Source: Pseudoxanthomonas kalamensis DSM 18571
GTDB taxonomy: Bacteria > Pseudomonadota > Gammaproteobacteria > Xanthomonadales > Xanthomonadaceae
Direction of reading: 5' to 3'
DNA length: 64,000 bases
NCBI RefSeq assembly: GCF_010211745.1
Contig: NZ_PDWQ01000001.1
Location: 813,853 to 877,852 of the forward strand
Made by a program: the position numbers and the translations under genes. Shown here in pieces: positions 1 through 10,365 of this stretch. The stretch's first letter is position 1; the number at the start of each line of letters is the position of its first letter. The notes beneath the pieces are model-generated. The model searched no databases and had not been told where the DNA came from. It worked only from the letters and a program-made list of their open reading frames with translations.

Positions 1-461
1 AACTTGCCCGCGTTGGCCTGGGCCAGCAGGGCGTCGAGCTGGGCGCGACGGGCCTCGCCTTCCAGGCTGGCCAGGGTCGATTCCTCCTGCACCAGCCGGC
101 TGCGCAGTTCCGGGCTGTCGATGACCGCCAGTTCCTGGCCATGCTTGACCGCGTCGCCGGCCACCACCTTCAGCGCCACGGTGCCGCCGGCGATGGCGTA
201 CAGGGTCGGGCTGTTGGCGGTGATGACCCGGCCGTCGGCGCGGATGTCACGGACCAGATCGCCGCGGACCACCTCGGCGATGCGTACCCGCGATTCGTCG
301 ATCGAACGCGATCCCGAGACCCAGGCGCGCACCAGCCACAGCAGGCTCAGCAGCAGGACGACGGCGACGGCGATCAGCAGCCAGCGTTGCGGCCGGAAGC
401 CGGAAGCCGGCTTCTGCAGGACCTGATCCTGTCCGGAGGTGTCCCGAATCATTGCGAGCAT
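1..461 (-). CDS. HlyD-family periplasmic adaptor (membrane fusion protein), C-terminus cut by window edge
   Basis: About 150 N-terminal residues are visible; the frame is open to base 1, so the rest lies outside the window. A short cytoplasmic tail is followed by one membrane segment at about residues 27-43 (WLLIAVAVVLLLSLLW). Next comes the biotinyl-lipoyl-like region of adaptor proteins (GGTVALKVVAGDAVKHG, then VIDSPELRSRLVQEE) and the start of a helical hairpin. Adaptors of this kind link an inner-membrane ABC or RND exporter to the outer membrane; the partner genes must lie to the left. The start is uncertain between ATG at 461 and ATG at 452, and neither has a clear Shine-Dalgarno. It is divergent from glmS. 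Confidence 0.75.
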   Translation of the reverse strand, partial: MLAMIRDTSGQDQVLQKPASGFRPQRWLLIAVAVVLLLSLLWLVRAWVSGSRSIDESRVRIAEVVRGDLVRDIRADGRVITANSPTLYAIAGGTVALKVVAGDAVKHGQELAVIDSPELRSRLVQEESTLASLEGEARRAQLDALLAQANAGK

Positions 462-554
462 GCGTTTATGGTCATGGCAGGGGTGACGCAAGCCCCATGC
501 CAACCCCAAGTCGTTGATTGCAAAGCGCGGCGACCCGGCGGACGGTCTGTCCGG

Positions 555-579
555 GTGTCCGCGGACAGTCGGCGGACAC
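555..579. repeat. Inverted repeat in the divergent adaptor/glmS spacer
   Basis: GTGTCCGC (555-562) and GCGGACAC (572-579) form a perfect 8-bp inverted repeat around a 9-base spacer, about 90 bases upstream of glmS. It could be an operator or an mRNA hairpin. No T-run follows, so it is not a terminator. No regulator is evident. Confidence 0.4.
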
Positions 580-667
580 CGAGGCCCCGGTTCGCGTCGC
601 GGTCATGGAGGGGACGATACACTCGACCATCGGACAGGCAACAGGACAGTACGGGGACAACAACACG

Positions 668-2497
<1,830 letters not shown>

Positions 2498-2513
2498 CGA
2501 TCGTCGCGAGATA

Positions 2514-4355
2514 TCAGCGCGCGGGCTGGTATCTCAGGTTGATGCCGTACTCGCGGCCGGGCTGGTTGTACCAGGCGATGGTTTCGTACTGGCGGTCGAA
2601 CACGTTGTTGGCGCGGGCCTGCACGCTCCAGCCGGGGGCGAAGGCATATTCGGCGCGCAGGTCGAAGGTGGCATAGCCGCCCAGGCGCACGCTGTTGGCC
2701 GCATCGTCGTAGCGCTCGCCGGAGCCGAACAGGGTGGCGCCGAGGCGCAGCTTGCCGAAAGCGCGGTCGATGTCGATGCGGCCGGTATCGCGCGCGCGCC
2801 GCGGCAGCAACTTGTCGTAGTTGGCGCTGCCGGACGTGCGGTTGCGCGGATCGGTATGGCTGAGCTGGGTCGAGATTTCCCAGTCGGCCAGTCGCAGCGA
2901 CAAGGTCAGTTCCGCGCCGCGGATGCGTGCCTGCTCGACCTGCTCCAGCACGAATGTGGACAGGTTGTAGGAAATCAGGTCGTCAACGTCGGTCTGGTAC
3001 GCGTCCAGCCGCCATTGCCAGCTGTTGCCTTGCTGGCCGATGCCGAGGTTGACGCTTTCCGAGGTCTCCGGATCCAGCGTCGGCACGCCGCTCCACGGGT
3101 CGTACAGGTCGTTGAAGCTGGGTGCGCGGAAGCCAGTGGAATAGTCGGCCGAAAGCCGCCAGCCATCGCCGAACTGCAGCCCCCAGCCGACGCCGCCAGT
3201 GGTGTGGCCGCCGAACTGCTCGTTGTCGTCGTGGCGCAGGCTGGCCTGCAGTTGCTGCACGCCGAAGCGGCCCTGGTACAGGGCGAATACGCCGGTGTTG
3301 TCGCGGCTGTCGGCGGCGTAGGCGGTCGTGCTCTCGATGTCGTCGCGCAGCCAGTCCGCGCCGAGGCTCAGCGATTGCGTCCGTCCCAGGGCGATGTCGG
3401 CCTGCAGGCCGGCCTGATCGCGGCGGGTGTCGAAGGTGCTGATGTAGGTGTTGTCGTGGTAATCGTCGGACTGGTCGCGGCTGCGGCCCACGCTCAGCCC
3501 CAGCTTCAACGCCGGCAACGCCTGCCAGTCCATGCGCACGCCGGTGGCCTGCTGCACGGTATCGGAACGATTGGTCCAGCTGCCGTCGTACTCGTTCTCG
3601 GCGCGGGCGTCGAGCAAGCGACCTTCCACGCTGAGGGAGTCGCTCAGGCGCAGACCGGCATTCACCGAGACCGAGGTGTTGCGGTAGCCGTCTTCGTCCG
3701 GTTCATCGGTGTAGCAGCCGGTGAACAGGGTGCCGGAACCGCGGCAGGCGTTGATGCCGTCGGTGCGCAATTGTGCGGCGTGCACCCCGAACCAGCCGCG
3801 CTCGCCTCCGTTGCCGAAGCCACCGCCGAGCTGGCGCAGGCCGTGGCTGCCGGCGCCGAGCTCCAGATGCGGGGCGAAGCCGTTCGCGCGTCGGGTGAAG
3901 ATCTGCAGTACGCCGCCGATGGCGTCCGAACCGTACAGGCTGGAGCGCGGGCCGCGCACGATTTCGATGCGTTCGATCTGGCCCAGTGGCAGGTCCTGCA
4001 GCGCCGGCAGGCCGGCGGTGGCCGAGCCGATGCGGATGCCGTCCACCAGCACCAACACGTGATCCGATTCGGTGCCGCGCAGGTTCAGCGTGGTGATCTT
4101 GCCCGGGCCGCCCTGGTTGGACAGGCTGATACCGGCGCGGCCTTTCAGCAGTTCCAGCAGCGAGGTGGCCTGGCTGCGCTCGATTTCGTCGCGGTCGATG
4201 ACCTGGGCCGGGACCAGACTGTCGTCCAGCCGGTGTTCGCTGCGGGTGGCGGTAACGACGATCTGGTCCAGTTCGGTGGCCGGATCGACAGCTTGCGCAT
4301 GGACCAGTGGGGACAGCGCCAGGGTAGTGGCGGTGAAAAGGTGGCGGTACTGCAT
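2514..4355 (-). CDS. btuB: TonB-dependent vitamin B12 receptor
   Basis: Outer-membrane receptor importing cobalamin with TonB-ExbBD energy. It has 613 residues, matching BtuB (about 614). Signal peptide MQYRHLFTATTLALSPLVHA, TonB box DQIVVTATR, plug domain to about residue 150 (LVDGIRIGSATAG, RGPRSSLYGSDAIGGVLQI), then a 22-strand barrel ending in a short C-terminal beta segment (YGINLRYQPAR). The ATG at 4355 was chosen over a longer open frame because it starts the signal peptide and has GGAG upstream; the longer frame runs through the riboswitch. A cobalamin riboswitch precedes it, which supports the substrate. The gene is convergent with glmS with only 16 bases between them and no visible terminator. 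Confidence 0.95.
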   Translation of the reverse strand: MQYRHLFTATTLALSPLVHAQAVDPATELDQIVVTATRSEHRLDDSLVPAQVIDRDEIERSQATSLLELLKGRAGISLSNQGGPGKITTLNLRGTESDHVLVLVDGIRIGSATAGLPALQDLPLGQIERIEIVRGPRSSLYGSDAIGGVLQIFTRRANGFAPHLELGAGSHGLRQLGGGFGNGGERGWFGVHAAQLRTDGINACRGSGTLFTGCYTDEPDEDGYRNTSVSVNAGLRLSDSLSVEGRLLDARAENEYDGSWTNRSDTVQQATGVRMDWQALPALKLGLSVGRSRDQSDDYHDNTYISTFDTRRDQAGLQADIALGRTQSLSLGADWLRDDIESTTAYAADSRDNTGVFALYQGRFGVQQLQASLRHDDNEQFGGHTTGGVGWGLQFGDGWRLSADYSTGFRAPSFNDLYDPWSGVPTLDPETSESVNLGIGQQGNSWQWRLDAYQTDVDDLISYNLSTFVLEQVEQARIRGAELTLSLRLADWEISTQLSHTDPRNRTSGSANYDKLLPRRARDTGRIDIDRAFGKLRLGATLFGSGERYDDAANSVRLGGYATFDLRAEYAFAPGWSVQARANNVFDRQYETIAWYNQPGREYGINLRYQPAR

Positions 4356-4469
4356 GAAGTCGACTCCATCGCGCGCCCCGCGCGCATCGGTGCGGTGGGA
4401 AGTCGCGCGGGAGGACGGAAGCGGACAGCGCAGGGAAAGCGCGGCACGCGCGACGCCCTCCGCATCGCA

Positions 4470-4690
4470 ACCAGTGGACTTCGGGGCCGGTCTCCGGACT
4501 CGCGAGTGGAGTCGATGACTCCGATCCCGGCGCCTTCCCATGCGCATGCACAGTGGCGGTTGCCTGGACCTTTCTCGCTTACCGTTGCGGGGGCAGTGCC
4601 GGAATGGCCGTGGCATGCGGATGCATGCGGTGGCGTCACCGGCTTCCCGTTTCAGCCCTTGGCGAAAAGCCGCGGGCCACCTCGAAGCGA
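4470..4690 (-). promoter_or_regulatory. Cobalamin (adenosylcobalamin) riboswitch
   Basis: Read on the minus strand, the leader contains the conserved elements of the class in order: AAACGGGAAGCCGGTG (about 4637-4653), the core CACTGCCCCCGCAACGGTAAG region (about 4570-4600), GCCACTG...GGGAAGGC, and the B12 box GAGTCCGGAGACCGGCC (about 4489-4506). It lies about 115 bases before the btuB start. In this family ligand binding represses the downstream gene by sequestering the ribosome site or by termination; which one applies here cannot be told by eye. Confidence 0.93.
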
Positions 4691-4737
4691 TGAGGATTGT
4701 ACGGGATTGCGGCTGCGGGTGGACAGGTCGCGGCGGA

Positions 4738-5964
4738 TCAGCCGATGCCGATCAGCTCGGCGGCCATGCGCGCGGCGATCCACTCCTCGTTGGTCGGTTC
4801 GACCGCGACCTGCACCCGGCTGTCCGGCGTCGAGATCACCGCCGCATCGCCGGCGTTGGCATCCGCGTCCAGCTCGATACCGAGGAAGCCGAGATCGCGG
4901 CAGACGCGTTCGCGGATGAAGGCATTGTGCTCGCCGATGCCGGCAGTGAAGACCAGCAGGTCCAGTCCGCCGAGGACGGCGGTCAGCGCGCCGATCTCGC
5001 GTACGATCCGGCGCACGAACAGGTCCAGCGCCAGCCGCGCGCGTTCGCCGCGTTCGCCGACGTCGTTTTCGTGCTGCACGATCGTCCGCGGCTCGCTGGA
5101 AATGCCGGAGACGCCGAGCAGACCGGACTCGTGGTAGAGCAGGTGGCCGACCTGTCGCAATGAAAGCTTCTCGATTTCCATCAGGTACAGCAGCGCGCCG
5201 GGGTCGAGCGCGCCGGTGCGGGAGCCCATCATCAGTCCGTCCAGCGCCGAGAAGCCCATCGTGGTGGCCATGCTGCGCAGTTCGCGCATGGCGCACAGGC
5301 TGGCGCCGCTGCCGAGGTGCGCTACCAGCGTGCGTCCATGGGCGAGCTCGCCATGCCGTTCCGGCAAGGCGGTGGCCATGTAGGCATAGGACAGTCCGTG
5401 GAAACCATAGCGACGCAGGCCGCGTCGCCAGGCGTCCCAGGGCAGCGGCAATGCCTGTTCGACCGTGGGCAGGGTGTGGTGGAAGCCGGTGTCGAAGCAG
5501 GCCACCTGCGGCAGTTCGGGGCGCTCGCGCAGCAGGATCTCGATTGCGTCCAGCGCGAACGGTTGGTGCAGCGGCGCCAGCGGGATGTAGCCCTTGAGAT
5601 CGGCCAGCACGCCGGCATCGACGCGTACCGGATCGAAATACTTGCTGCCGCCATGGACGACGCGATGCGCCACTGCGGCCAGACGGCGTTCGCCCAGCCG
5701 CGCGAGCACGCGCTGGCGGATCAGTTCCAGCGCGGCGTGGTAGGGCTGGTCGGCATCAAGCTGGACCGCGAACGGCGCTACCCCGGTTTCGCCGCAGGTT
5801 GGCGCCGGGCCGCCGATGCCCTGTACCTTGCCGTTCCACACCGGTTGTCGCGGCAGCGGCGACTGTCCGGCGTCGAACAGCGCGAACTTGATGCTGGACG
5901 AACCGCAATTCAGTACCAGGACCAGCTCGCCGCGGCTCGGGTAGCGGTCGTGGCGTGCGCTCAC
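4738..5964 (-). CDS. ackA: Acetate kinase
   Basis: Interconverts acetyl-phosphate + ADP and acetate + ATP. It has 408 residues, the family length. The ASKHA-fold motifs are present: NCGSSSIKF at the N-terminus, the GFHGLSY loop, HLGSGASLCA, MGSRTGALDPG carrying the catalytic Arg, and FTAGIGEHNAFIRE. The start is GTG at 5964; its bases overlap the stop of the upstream phosphotransacetylase fusion (GTGA), so translation is coupled. Together the two genes form an acetyl-CoA to acetate path. An ATG-started extension is open upstream in the same frame, but it is the antisense-like out-of-frame reading of the upstream gene and adds no family sequence. Confidence 0.95.
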   Translation of the reverse strand: MSARHDRYPSRGELVLVLNCGSSSIKFALFDAGQSPLPRQPVWNGKVQGIGGPAPTCGETGVAPFAVQLDADQPYHAALELIRQRVLARLGERRLAAVAHRVVHGGSKYFDPVRVDAGVLADLKGYIPLAPLHQPFALDAIEILLRERPELPQVACFDTGFHHTLPTVEQALPLPWDAWRRGLRRYGFHGLSYAYMATALPERHGELAHGRTLVAHLGSGASLCAMRELRSMATTMGFSALDGLMMGSRTGALDPGALLYLMEIEKLSLRQVGHLLYHESGLLGVSGISSEPRTIVQHENDVGERGERARLALDLFVRRIVREIGALTAVLGGLDLLVFTAGIGEHNAFIRERVCRDLGFLGIELDADANAGDAAVISTPDSRVQVAVEPTNEEWIAARMAAELIGIG

Positions 5965-7391
5965 GGCGGATGGTCGCGGTAGTGATGGGCCAGCATCAGC
6001 GCAATCGCGCACGAGGCGATCCGCGACTCGCGCGAATCGGCGCGGCTGGTCAGGATGATCGGAACCTTGGCGCCCAGCACAATCCCGGCGCTGGCCGCGT
6101 CGCCGAGGAACATCAATTGCTTGGCCAGCATGTTGCCGCTTTCCAGATCCGGTACCACCAGCACGTCGGCCTGGCCGGCCACTTCGGAGACGATGCCCTT
6201 GGTGCGCGCGGCGGCGGCCGAGACGGCATTGTCGAAGGCCAGCGGGCCGTCGAGCAGAGCACCGGAAATCTGTCCGCGATCGGCCATCTTGCACAGCGCG
6301 GCCGCATCCAGGGTGGCGGGCATTTCGGGGTTGACCGTCTCCACCGCGGCCAGGATCGCCACCCGTGGCGTTTGCACGCCGATCACGTGCGCCAGTTCGA
6401 TCGCATTGCGGATGATGTCGGCCTTCTGCTGCAGGTCCGGGGCGATGTTGATCGCCGCGTCGGTGACGATGAACGGCCGCGGATAGGCCGGGGTCTGCAG
6501 CAGGAAGCAGTGGCTGATCCGGCGCTTGGTGCGCAGGCCGGCGCCGGCCGCGACCACCGCGGCCATCACTTCGTCGGTGTGCAGGCTGCCTTTCATCAGC
6601 GCTTCCACCTGGCCGCCGGCGGCCAGTTCGGCGGCGCGCGCGGCGGCGGCGTGGCTGTGCGGCACGTCCTCGATTTCCAGTCCGTCCAGGTCCAGGCCGG
6701 TTTCGGCGGCGACTGCTTCCAGTCGTGCCCGGGGTGCGATCAGCACCGGCACGATCAGGCCGGCGTCGCGTGCTTCCAGCGCTGCCGACAGGCTGAGTGC
6801 GTCACAGGGATGGATGACCGCGACCCGGATCGCCGGCAGGCTGGCGGTGTGTTGCAGCAAGCGCTGCAGGCCATCCGCGCCAGCCACGTCCAGGCGGATC
6901 TCCGGCAGGGTCGTGCGCCGGCGTTCGATCCGTTCGCTGGGCGCGACGACCAGGGCGCGACCGTCAATGACCGTCTTGCCGTCCTGGTTGACACAGCGGC
7001 AGGCTAGATCGACGCGCTTGTGCTCGGGTTCCAGCGTCTCGACCGTTACGCTGACCACGAGGCGGTCGCCGACGTGGACCGGGGCGAGGAAGCGCAGGCT
7101 CTGATCCAGATAGATCGTGCCCGGACCGGGCAGGTGGGTGCCCAGCACGGCCGAGATCAGCGCTGCGCCCCACATGCCGTGGGCGATCACCCCGTGGAAG
7201 CGCGCCGAGGCGGCGAATTCCGGATCGACGTGGAAGGGATTGACGTCGCCGGACATCAGCGCGAACAGCTGGATGTCCTGCTGGGTCAGGGTGCGCTCGA
7301 TGCTGGCGCAGTCGCCGACGGCCAGCTCATCGAAGGTACGGTTGCGCAGTATCAGCAGGTCGCTGTCGGTACGGTCGCCGGAATCGTTCAT
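5961..7391 (-). CDS. Bifunctional MaoC-type enoyl-CoA hydratase / phosphate acetyl(butyryl)transferase
   Basis: A fusion of 476 residues. Residues about 15-150 are a hotdog-fold MaoC (R)-hydratase domain with the hydratase motif around SGDVNPFHVD (Asp and His) and GMWGAALIS. Residues about 170-470 are a phosphotransacetylase/phosphotransbutyrylase domain (VIHPCDALSL, MKGSLHTDEVMAAV, DAAINIAPDLQQKADII, VPDLESGNMLAKQL). The C-terminal domain should exchange CoA for phosphate on short acyl-CoAs, feeding the coupled acetate kinase. The hydratase domain suggests links to beta-oxidation or polyhydroxyalkanoate monomer supply, consistent with the phasin next door. This fused architecture is known in proteobacteria; the acyl specificity is not readable from sequence. 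Confidence 0.9.
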   Translation of the reverse strand: MNDSGDRTDSDLLILRNRTFDELAVGDCASIERTLTQQDIQLFALMSGDVNPFHVDPEFAASARFHGVIAHGMWGAALISAVLGTHLPGPGTIYLDQSLRFLAPVHVGDRLVVSVTVETLEPEHKRVDLACRCVNQDGKTVIDGRALVVAPSERIERRRTTLPEIRLDVAGADGLQRLLQHTASLPAIRVAVIHPCDALSLSAALEARDAGLIVPVLIAPRARLEAVAAETGLDLDGLEIEDVPHSHAAAARAAELAAGGQVEALMKGSLHTDEVMAAVVAAGAGLRTKRRISHCFLLQTPAYPRPFIVTDAAINIAPDLQQKADIIRNAIELAHVIGVQTPRVAILAAVETVNPEMPATLDAAALCKMADRGQISGALLDGPLAFDNAVSAAAARTKGIVSEVAGQADVLVVPDLESGNMLAKQLMFLGDAASAGIVLGAKVPIILTSRADSRESRIASCAIALMLAHHYRDHPP

Positions 7392-7476
7392 GTTGTCGTC
7401 AAGGCCAAGCGTGTCCGCCAGCCACCTTATCCTGCAAAGGTGACCATCGAGTGGAGGATACGCCGGCCGCTGCGGT

Positions 7477-8046
7477 TCAGCGGCTGCGCTTGGCGGCCTT
7501 CTTCGCCGGGGCCTTCTTCGCGACTGCCTTCCTGGACGCGGCTTTCTTCGCTGGCGCCTTCTTTGCTGCTGCCTTCTTCTTTGCAGCGGGCTTGGGTGCC
7601 ACTGCGGTCATGCCGGTGGCTTGCAGCAGTTCTTCCCAGGGCTTGACCAGGTCGTCCCAGCCCTCGGGCACGGATGGCATCAGGCTGGCCTCCTGACCGA
7701 GCAGGTGGGTGGTCTCGTACTGCCAGTCCTGCAGTATCTGCTGCAGACCACTGGCGAAGGCGTTCTGCGCGTTGACCGCGATCTGCGCCACCGCCTGGCT
7801 GTCGCCGACGCGTTGCTGCAGCTGCCGCCACAGCGATTCGGCCGGCAGGCTGGCCAGCTGCTGCCAATCCTGCGCCTGCAGCAGCTCGTCCATCTCGGCA
7901 TTGCTTTCGGCGATGCTGTCGCCGATCAGGCGGTTGCCGTAGTCGAGCCATTGCTGGCCGCTTTCCTGGATCAGGCGGCCGATCTTCACCTGAAGCTCCA
8001 GGTTCGCCTTGTACAGGCTCAACGGCAATTCGGTCTTGCTGTTCAT
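7477..8046 (-). CDS. Phasin-family protein with lysine/alanine-rich histone-like C-terminal tail
   Basis: 189 residues. The first about 145 form an alpha-helical, coiled-coil phasin-like domain (KANLELQVKIGRLIQESGQ, then Gln/Leu/Ala-rich helices). The last about 45 are PAAKKKAAAKKAPAKKAAS-type repeats resembling histone H1 and the tail of PhaF. Known PhaF-type phasins coat polyhydroxyalkanoate granules and bind DNA nonspecifically through such a tail, helping partition granules. The start at 8046 has GAGAGG about 9 bases upstream. Neighbours (MaoC-Pta fusion, fabI) fit acyl-CoA metabolism, but no PHA synthase is in this window, so a granule role is inference. It could instead be a nucleoid-associated protein. 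Confidence 0.8.
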   Translation of the reverse strand: MNSKTELPLSLYKANLELQVKIGRLIQESGQQWLDYGNRLIGDSIAESNAEMDELLQAQDWQQLASLPAESLWRQLQQRVGDSQAVAQIAVNAQNAFASGLQQILQDWQYETTHLLGQEASLMPSVPEGWDDLVKPWEELLQATGMTAVAPKPAAKKKAAAKKAPAKKAASRKAVAKKAPAKKAAKRSR

Positions 8047-8125
8047 CGTGAGACCTCTCAGGGATTCGTGGGGGAAGACATCCGTCCGGGCAGCCCCGTC
8101 CGGATCGCTAAAGACTACGCCGAAA

Positions 8126-8156
8126 CCGGCCCCTGCGGCCAAGCCGGCAGGGCCGG
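8126..8156 (-). terminator. GC-rich hairpin after fabI (weak terminator candidate)
   Basis: CCGGCCCCTGC (8126-8136) pairs with GCAGGGCCGG (8147-8156) with one bulge, just beyond the fabI stop. On the minus strand only a short TTT follows, so termination would be weak. Confidence 0.35.
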
Positions 8157-8183
8157 ATTCGACGAAATGTCTAGTTGGGGCGA

Positions 8184-8954
8184 TCAGTTGAGGATGTGGT
8201 AGCCGCCGTCGACGTACTGGGTGGTGCCGGTGATGGCGCGTGCGGCGTCGCTGGCCAGGAAGGCGGCCAGCGGGCCGACATCGTCGATGGAAAGCGCGGA
8301 AGGCAGCGGCGCGCGGCGCGACTGGTCGGCGACCAGGGCGTCGAATTCGGCCAGGCCGGAGGCGGCGCGGGTGGGGATGGCGCCCGGCGAGATCGCGTTG
8401 ACGCGGATCGCTGACGGCCCGAGTTCGGCGGCCAGGTAGCGCACGGTCGATTCCAGCGCCGCCTTCACCGGGCCCATCAGGCCGTAGTGCGGTACGACTT
8501 CCTCGCTGCCCAGATAGCTGAGCGTGGTCAGGCTGCCGCCCTGCGCCATCAGCGGTTCGGCCAGCCGCGCCATGCGCACGAAGGAATGGCAGGACACGTC
8601 CATCGCCAGCAGGAAGCCTTCGCGGCTGCTGTCGGTCACCCGGCCCTGTAGGTCGGCCTTCGGGGCGAAGGCCACCGCGTGCAGCAGGAAATCCAGTCGC
8701 CCCCATTGCTCGGCGATGCGTGCGAACAGCGCCTGCATCTGCGCGTCGTCGGCCACGTCCAGCGCTTGCCGCAAATCCACGTCTAGCACATCCAGCAGTG
8801 GCTCGACATGCGGACGCGCCTTCTCGGTTTGCCAGGTCGCCGCCAGTTCGGCGCCGGCGTCGCGGCAGGCGCGGGCGCAGGCCCAGGCGATGCTGTGTTC
8901 GTTGGCGATGCCGACGATCAGCCCCTTCTTGCCCTGCAGCGAGATCAGTCCCAC
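8184..8954 (-). CDS. fabI: Enoyl-[acyl-carrier-protein] reductase (NADH)
   Basis: Last step of the type II fatty-acid elongation cycle. 256 residues, short-chain dehydrogenase fold. The FabI-type nucleotide-binding start GLIVGIANEHSIAW replaces the usual GxxxGxG. The catalytic pair is Tyr-x6-Lys in YGLMGPVKAALE; SPGAIPTRAASG and the C-terminal GTTQYVDGGYHIL also fit. The start is GTG at 8954 with a strong GGAGG 8 bases upstream. It is the known target of triclosan-type inhibitors in other bacteria. The gap of about 137 bases to the phasin gene holds the hairpin described separately. Confidence 0.93.
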   Translation of the reverse strand: MGLISLQGKKGLIVGIANEHSIAWACARACRDAGAELAATWQTEKARPHVEPLLDVLDVDLRQALDVADDAQMQALFARIAEQWGRLDFLLHAVAFAPKADLQGRVTDSSREGFLLAMDVSCHSFVRMARLAEPLMAQGGSLTTLSYLGSEEVVPHYGLMGPVKAALESTVRYLAAELGPSAIRVNAISPGAIPTRAASGLAEFDALVADQSRRAPLPSALSIDDVGPLAAFLASDAARAITGTTQYVDGGYHILN

Positions 8955-9063
8955 GTCTTTCCCTCCATGTCTGCGGATGGCAGCGCGGTGACAGTATCGG
9001 TCGGCACGGTTTCAGGCGCACGACGTTTCCGCCACGCGCCGGGCCGCAGCCGTTCGAGCGCGA

Positions 9064-10365
9064 TCAGACGCTGCGCGGAGTGCGCCGGGCCAGGTAGATG
9101 CCGGTGCCGATCAGCAGGGCCACGCCCATCGCCAGCAGGTTCTGCCAGCTGGCCGCGGCCATCAGGCCGAGCGTCAGCAGCAGGGCCAGCACCGGGATCA
9201 GCGGACCGCCCGGCAGCCGCAAGGCATCGGGACGGTCGCCGTAGCGCTTGTGCAGCACCAGCACGCCAGCGGCGGTGCAGATGTAGCCGAGCAGGCGGGT
9301 CACCGTGGACAGCAGGGCCAGTTGCACGAACGAGCCGCTCAGCGCCAGCACCAGCGCGATCAGGCCCTGGGTGGCGATCGCCGCCGCCGGGGTGTGGAAG
9401 CGCGGATGCAGGCGGGCGAACCACGATGGCCCGTAGCCGTCCTGGGCCAGGCTCTGCAGGAAACGCGGTCCCAGCAGCATGGTGTTGCTGTTGGTGCCGA
9501 GGATCGACACTGCTGCGCCGAATGTCAGCAGCACCGCCAGCCACGGGCCTGCGAACAGGTCGGAAGCGTCGGCCAGCGGCGCCTTCGATGCGCCCAGGTC
9601 GGGCAGCGTGCCCTGCGCGACCAGCTGCGCGCCGGCGTACAGCAGGGTGACGATGGTGATCATGCTGAGCAGGGCGAACGGCACGTTGCGCTGCGGGCGG
9701 TGGTATTCGCCGGCGGCGGCCGGCAGGTTCTCGAAGCCGGCATAGGCGAACAGCAGCAGCAGCGCCGCTTCGCCCATCATCTTGTAGTTGTGGGTGTCCA
9801 CCGGCGGGCCGCTGAAGGCCTGGCCCCAGTCCATGGCGAACAGGCCGATGCCGATGAACAGCAGCAGCGGTACCACCTTGCCGATCACCAGTACGCTGGC
9901 GGCATGTGCCGCCCAGCGCACGCCGGCGATGTTGATGCCGATCAGCAGCAGCAGCGAGCCGGCGACGATCGCAATCCGCACCGGACCGTCGGCAGCGGCC
10001 GGCCAGAAGCGGGTCAGCGCATCGGCCAGGCCGTTGCTGAGCGAGGCGGCCACGCTGACCCGGGTCAGCCAGATCGTCCAGCCGACCTGGAAGCCGACAT
10101 ACGGGCCGAAGGCCTCGCGCGCGTACAGGTAGCTGCCGCCGGGCTGGTCGAAGTAGCTGGCCGCCTGCGCGTAGCACATCACCAGCAGCGCCACCGCCAG
10201 GCCGGCCAGCAGCACCGCCCACAGGCTGAAGGGGCCGAGCAGGGCGAAGGTGGCAGCCGGCAGCAGGTAGACGCCGCTGCCGATGACGTCGTTGATCGAC
10301 AGGCCGAGGATCTGCCAGCGTCCGACCGCACGCAGGTAACCGGGTTCGGAAGCGGGCTGGGTCAT
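9064..10365 (-). CDS. APC-superfamily amino acid permease
   Basis: 433 residues with about 12 hydrophobic segments. The N-terminal APC signature is present: ILGLSINDVIGSGVYLLPA (helix 1 with the unwound GSGV substrate motif), then YAQAASYFDQPGGSYLYARE. It is the last gene of the C40 peptidase/epimerase/RpiR/L,D-transpeptidase operon, and its ATG shares one base with the preceding stop (TGATG), so it is translationally coupled. Given that context it probably imports an amino acid or dipeptide released from peptidoglycan (for example L-Ala, L-Glu or D-Ala); the substrate itself cannot be read from the sequence. Confidence 0.88.
   Translation of the reverse strand: MTQPASEPGYLRAVGRWQILGLSINDVIGSGVYLLPAATFALLGPFSLWAVLLAGLAVALLVMCYAQAASYFDQPGGSYLYAREAFGPYVGFQVGWTIWLTRVSVAASLSNGLADALTRFWPAAADGPVRIAIVAGSLLLLIGINIAGVRWAAHAASVLVIGKVVPLLLFIGIGLFAMDWGQAFSGPPVDTHNYKMMGEAALLLLFAYAGFENLPAAAGEYHRPQRNVPFALLSMITIVTLLYAGAQLVAQGTLPDLGASKAPLADASDLFAGPWLAVLLTFGAAVSILGTNSNTMLLGPRFLQSLAQDGYGPSWFARLHPRFHTPAAAIATQGLIALVLALSGSFVQLALLSTVTRLLGYICTAAGVLVLHKRYGDRPDALRLPGGPLIPVLALLLTLGLMAAASWQNLLAMGVALLIGTGIYLARRTPRSV

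Noticed and set aside
518..667. N-terminal extension of GlmS from an upstream in-frame ATG
   Set aside because: GlmS needs Cys as residue 2 after Met removal; only the ATG at 668 gives MCGIVG and the standard 609 residues.
4356..4616. 87-residue N-terminal extension of BtuB
   Set aside because: It would translate the cobalamin riboswitch and push the signal peptide inside the protein.
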